DNA of 49,524 nt, from positions 1-49,524 of IMG/VR virus record IMGVR_UViG_3300006163_000006. The stretch is one strand, 5' to 3'. The stretch comes from a virus. This document shows positions 46,637 to 49,524 of the stretch, in pieces. The position numbers and the translations under genes were made by a program. How positions within the stretch are numbered: the first letter of the stretch is position 1; every line of letters begins with the position of its first letter. The notes under the pieces are model-generated. The model worked only from the letters and a program-made list of their open reading frames with translations, did no database searches and was not told where the DNA came from.

Positions 46637-47064
46637 GCTATACGTCAATAGAAGAGGCGCTGGTGCAGCCGTACTACGACACGTTCGTTAACGTCATAAG
46701 TCCGGCTGTTCCTCTTGCGACCAAAGCGGACAACGAAATATTCAATCCGCCGCCTGCCGATGTCTGGGCTGCGGTATTCTTCTTACCGGCGGAGACAATA
46801 CCCGCCACTATAGGACTGAACGGGTACAATCAAGATACGGGCTTGTTGCAGGTGGACTACAACACTCCAGTCGGCGATGGGACCAGCCAGATGCGCGCGT
46901 TTGTGGAAGCTATGTACGCGCTCTATAAATTAGGGACTATATTCACAGCTCAGGATGGGCAAAAAGTTCACATAACTTCCTTCGCACGCTCACCGACGCG
47001 GGAAGTTGACGGGTACAGTCGTGTGAGCATTTCCATATTTTACCGTGCATTCATCGATCGATAG
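46633..47064 (+). CDS. Tail terminator protein (DUF4128-like)
   Basis: 143 residues. SIEEALVQPYYDTFVNVISP, IPATIGLNGYNQDTGLLQVD, then FVEAMYALYKLGTIFTAQDG and YSRVSISIFYRAF at the C-terminus. The alpha/beta pattern and gene order (after gp10-like, before tail tube) fit the tail terminator that caps the tail tube. Confidence 0.78.
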   Translation: MSYTSIEEALVQPYYDTFVNVISPAVPLATKADNEIFNPPPADVWAAVFFLPAETIPATIGLNGYNQDTGLLQVDYNTPVGDGTSQMRAFVEAMYALYKLGTIFTAQDGQKVHITSFARSPTREVDGYSRVSISIFYRAFIDR

Positions 47065-47075
47065 GAGAAAAAGAT

Positions 47076-48242
47076 ATGACCACTGCTTCCGGTTCCCGTC
47101 ATCAGCTTTCGTATATTGCGGAAGTGACCTACGGCACGACGCCGAACACGCCTGCCATGACGCCATTCCGCCATAAAGGCGGCGTGACGTTGGCGCTGAG
47201 CAAGAACACGTTCCAGTCCGAGGAGTTGCGCTCGGATCGGCAGATCGCCGACTACCGCCACGGCACCAAACAGATCGGCGGTGAAATACCGTTCGAACTT
47301 TCAGATAATGGCTTCGACGATTTTATTGAAGCCGTGCTCGGTGGAACATGGGCCACCAAAGCCACCAAGACCGCAACGACTATTAGCGCCGTCGCTGCCG
47401 ACAATAGCTACAATGATTCTGGAAACGGATTCGTTACAGCTGGTTTTGAAGTGGGCGACAGCGTGGTGGTTACGGGCTTTACCGGCAACGTGGCCAACAA
47501 TATCGCGCATGGCGTGCTGACCTCTGTCGCTGCTGGCAAGATCATTGTCGGCGGTACGGATGGCGACGTGATTGTGGACGATGCAGCGGGCGAATCTGTC
47601 ACCATCGCCACGCTGGCCAGTGCATGCAAGGCTGGCGTGTTGCGTCGCAGCTTTACGTTTGATCAGTTCTTCAGCGATATTGCGCAGCATCTGATCTTCC
47701 GTGGCGTAGAAATGAACACCATGAAGATCACCATTTCGCCGAACGGTATTGTTGCCGGCAGCTTTGGCGTTATCGGTCAGTCGCAGATTACCGGCGCCAT
47801 CGCCGGGGCCAGCCTGAATGCGACACCGACGGGTGAACCCTATGACGGCTTTGCGGGTTCGCTGTTAGAAGCCGGCGCGCCGATCGCGGTCGTAACGGAA
47901 ATCGCGCTCAACATCAACAACAACTTGGCGACGATGTTTGTAATCGGCAGCGACGAAACTTTGCAACCGAGCATCGGCCGCAGCATGGTGGACGGCACCG
48001 CCACAATGTACTTTGAAAACTTGACGATGCTGAACAAGTTTATCAACGAGACCGAGTCGTCTATTCAGTTCGAACTTTCCGGCGCTAACCGTACCGGCAT
48101 ACGCGTCACGCTGCCGCGTGTGAAGTACAACGGCGGCGCACCTAATGTCGGCGGTGAAGGACCTATCACGTTGCAAATGCCGTTCATCGCGCTGTACGAC
48201 ACCACAATGGCCACGCAAATTCGTGTTGAGCGGAACTTTTAA
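47076..48242 (+). CDS. Major tail tube protein with inserted domain
   Basis: 388 residues. SRHQLSYIAEVTYGTTPNTP, FRHKGGVTLALSKNTFQSEE, IGGEIPFELS and C-terminal SIQFELSGANRTGIRVTLPR match phage tail tube proteins. Residues ~93-175 are an inserted beta-rich part (AADNSYNDSGNGFVTAGFEV, SVVVTGFTGNVANNIAHGVL, KIIVGGTDGDVIVDDAAG). The insert probably decorates the tube surface. AGGAGAAAAAGAT precedes the ATG. Confidence 0.85.
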   Translation: MTTASGSRHQLSYIAEVTYGTTPNTPAMTPFRHKGGVTLALSKNTFQSEELRSDRQIADYRHGTKQIGGEIPFELSDNGFDDFIEAVLGGTWATKATKTATTISAVAADNSYNDSGNGFVTAGFEVGDSVVVTGFTGNVANNIAHGVLTSVAAGKIIVGGTDGDVIVDDAAGESVTIATLASACKAGVLRRSFTFDQFFSDIAQHLIFRGVEMNTMKITISPNGIVAGSFGVIGQSQITGAIAGASLNATPTGEPYDGFAGSLLEAGAPIAVVTEIALNINNNLATMFVIGSDETLQPSIGRSMVDGTATMYFENLTMLNKFINETESSIQFELSGANRTGIRVTLPRVKYNGGAPNVGGEGPITLQMPFIALYDTTMATQIRVERNF

Positions 48243-48244
48243 CT

Positions 48245-48658
48245 ATGAAAATTGAAGACTTATTTACTCGCGAAGCGTCGAACGTCGGCACCAAGATGTT
48301 CGTCGTACTCCCAGACGGCACCAAAACGGAAGAATGGTTGCAGGTACACTACGAAGATAGTGACGAATTTCGCAGGGCGCGCGATCGCGGTATGCACGAT
48401 TTAGCATTAATGATGCACGAAAAGGACGAGGAGCTGCGGCTGGCTATTGGCGCACGTAATCGCGTACAGTTGACGGCCGCTATGGTTTCCGGATGGAGCT
48501 TTGAAACGCCTTTCAATAAGGAGAATCTTGAGAAGCTGCTTACGGAGGCACCGAGTTTGCGCGACCAGATTGATAAGTTCTGTAGTAACCGCAGAAATTT
48601 TTTCAAGAAGTCGGAAACATCCTCTGCGAATTCGGGCGAGCAGAGTTCCGACTCCTAA
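48245..48658 (+). CDS. Tail assembly chaperone, short form (gpG-like)
   Basis: 137 residues. MKIEDLFTREASNVGTKMFV, RARDRGMHDLALMMHEKDEE, GARNRVQLTAAMVSGWSFET, then a charged/Ser tail. Between tail tube and tape measure, the expected place for a lambda gpG-like protein. It contains the slippery A-AAT-TTT (48595-48601) near its end, so a fraction of ribosomes should shift into the -1 frame. Confidence 0.82.
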   Translation: MKIEDLFTREASNVGTKMFVVLPDGTKTEEWLQVHYEDSDEFRRARDRGMHDLALMMHEKDEELRLAIGARNRVQLTAAMVSGWSFETPFNKENLEKLLTEAPSLRDQIDKFCSNRRNFFKKSETSSANSGEQSSDS

Positions 48659-48936
48659 AGCCCGTCAAGGGCTCCAAGAGTAGTCTGCGCGATCATCTTA
48701 CTTCAGTATGGAGGCAGAGTAAGAAGAAGCCGAAAGGACTTGAAAGACCTGATCTAGCGCCCGAAGCGCGATATCTTTGGGAATGGTACTGGGAAATGTT
48801 TACGCCGCCGCAGCGGCTCTATTACGCAGAAATCAAAGCATGGTCGGAGCTAACTGGCCACCGCTTGATGGAATGGGAAGTGAAGGCGCTGCGTAAGCTG
48901 GACGAAATTAGATACCAAATAGCAAACGAGGACTAA
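48245..48936 (+). CDS. Tail assembly chaperone, long frameshift form (gpGT-like)
   Basis: Fusion via -1 frameshift. Codons 48245-48601 are read in frame; after slipping at A-AAT-TTT the -1 frame continues from 48601 to TAA at 48934-48936 with no stop. The T-like part reads QEVGNILCEFGRAEF, KKKPKGLERPDLAPEARYLW, EWYWEMFTPPQRLYYAEIKA, WEVKALRKLDEIRYQIANED. About 230 residues in total. The overlapping T-TTT-TTC (48598-48604) is also slippery. As in lambda, the long form would bind the tape measure. Confidence 0.8.
48595..48604 (+). promoter_or_regulatory. Programmed -1 frameshift site
   Basis: A-AAT-TTT (48595-48601) and overlapping T-TTT-TTC (48598-48604) both fit X-XXY-YYZ in the zero frame. 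The downstream -1 frame is open for 111 codons. No strong stem-loop is obvious within the next 10 nt by eye. Confidence 0.8.
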
Positions 48937-48938
48937 TC

Positions 48939-49524
48939 ATGTCGGGTGAAGGCCAAGATACCGCCAGTCTAAGTATTAAGGTCACGTCCAGCGGTGCGGC
49001 GCCGGCGACCAATGAGCTGAAGGACTTGACACAAGCCAGCGGGGCCGCTGAAAAAGCGGCGACTGGCATGGGTACGTCCTTCGCCGGCGCGGCCACGCGT
49101 CTTGTTTCATTCACGCTTATCGCCGCTGCTGCTGCTGCTGGTGTTCACGCGCTAGTGGAGGAAGGACAGCGCGTCGGTATTCTTACGGCGCGGCTGACTA
49201 CCTTGACGGGTAGCTCTGAGCGCGCGGGCCAAGCGTTCGAAGCGTTGTTGAAGTTTGCTGAGGACAGTCCGTTCACACTGCAAGAAAGCACAGACGCATT
49301 CGCCAAGTTGGTCAACCAAGGACTTGACCCGAGCATTGAAGTACTCCGCAGCTTCGGCGATATTGCTACCGCCACGGGAACATCTATTACCAGTGTGGCG
49401 GATGCTATTTCCGCTGCGTCGCAGGGTAACTTCCGTTCGTTGCGTGAATTCGGTATTCGCGCGGAGGAGTACAATGGTCAGATTCGTGCAACCTTCCGTG
49501 GAACAACGCAAACGATCGGGTCCA
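48939..49524 (+). CDS. Tape measure protein (3' partial)
   Basis: 195 codons in the window, then cut by the window end. The N-terminus reads SLSIKVTSSGAAPATNELKD, KAATGMGTSFAGAATRLVSF, a hydrophobic Ala stretch (TLIAAAAAAGVHALVEEGQR), and LTTLTGSSERAGQAFEALLK, FAEDSPFTLQESTDAFAKLV, typical of tail tape measure proteins. It sets tail length. Begins 2 nt after the frameshift product's stop. Confidence 0.88.
   Translation, partial: MSGEGQDTASLSIKVTSSGAAPATNELKDLTQASGAAEKAATGMGTSFAGAATRLVSFTLIAAAAAAGVHALVEEGQRVGILTARLTTLTGSSERAGQAFEALLKFAEDSPFTLQESTDAFAKLVNQGLDPSIEVLRSFGDIATATGTSITSVADAISAASQGNFRSLREFGIRAEEYNGQIRATFRGTTQTIGS

Noticed and set aside
1-49524. tRNA genes, rRNA genes, CRISPR arrays, insertion sequences, integrase
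   Set aside because: None was seen by eye; no T-loop-like GTTCGAATCC match, no regular spacer-repeat array, no transposase or integrase motifs.

Overview
The window is a 49.5-kb piece of a lytic, tailed, siphovirus-type phage genome. It encodes a terminase, a DUF4055 portal, a MuF-type head protein, a P22-like coat protein, a tail tube, a frameshifted tail-assembly chaperone pair, the start of a tape measure, and tail-fibre genes with an S74 chaperone. Lipobox and signal-peptide proteins, a GH108-type endolysin and an outer-membrane-like beta-barrel protein suggest a Gram-negative, probably proteobacterial, host. I saw no integrase, excisionase, CI-like repressor, tRNA, rRNA, CRISPR array or insertion sequence.

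Layout. (1) 1-7658, plus strand: the 3' end of a large tail-tip/fibre gene, a 1125-residue repeat-built fibre with an S74 C-terminus, a coiled-coil/TM protein, an endolysin, a fused holin-like/lipoprotein ORF, a DUF1353 protein and a secreted Fn3-like protein, closed by a terminator. (2) 7734-37493, minus strand: about 55 tightly packed early/replication genes, many with ATGA or short overlaps. In transcription order these are primase-helicase, many small proteins (KGG, zinc-finger, J-domain), MazG, LuxR-type HTH, dCTP-deaminase-like protein, ATP-dependent ligase, a family-A DNA polymerase with nucleases and an SNF2 helicase, an H1-like basic protein, and finally a probable DNA-base-hypermodification cluster. 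(3) 37494-38081: an AT-rich, gene-free switch region with palindromes and repeats, a candidate origin/control region. (4) 38082-49524, plus strand: packaging, head and tail genes, running off the end inside the tape measure.

The window ends in the tape measure and begins in the tail tip. The missing minor-tail genes probably lie across the junction of a circular or circularly permuted genome, or in flanking sequence.

How it works together: the most notable system is at 7734-12273. There a thymidylate-synthase-fold enzyme, an HD phosphohydrolase and a DUF3310 protein sit with a 5-hmdU-kinase-helical-domain (alpha-glutamyl/putrescinyl-thymine-pyrophosphorylase-like) protein and a TAGT-like glycosyltransferase. 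With the dCTP-deaminase-like and two MazG-like proteins elsewhere in the early block, this suggests that the phage makes a modified deoxyuridine/thymidine, incorporates it, and elaborates it on DNA. All functions are inferred from sequence recognised by eye; no searches were run.
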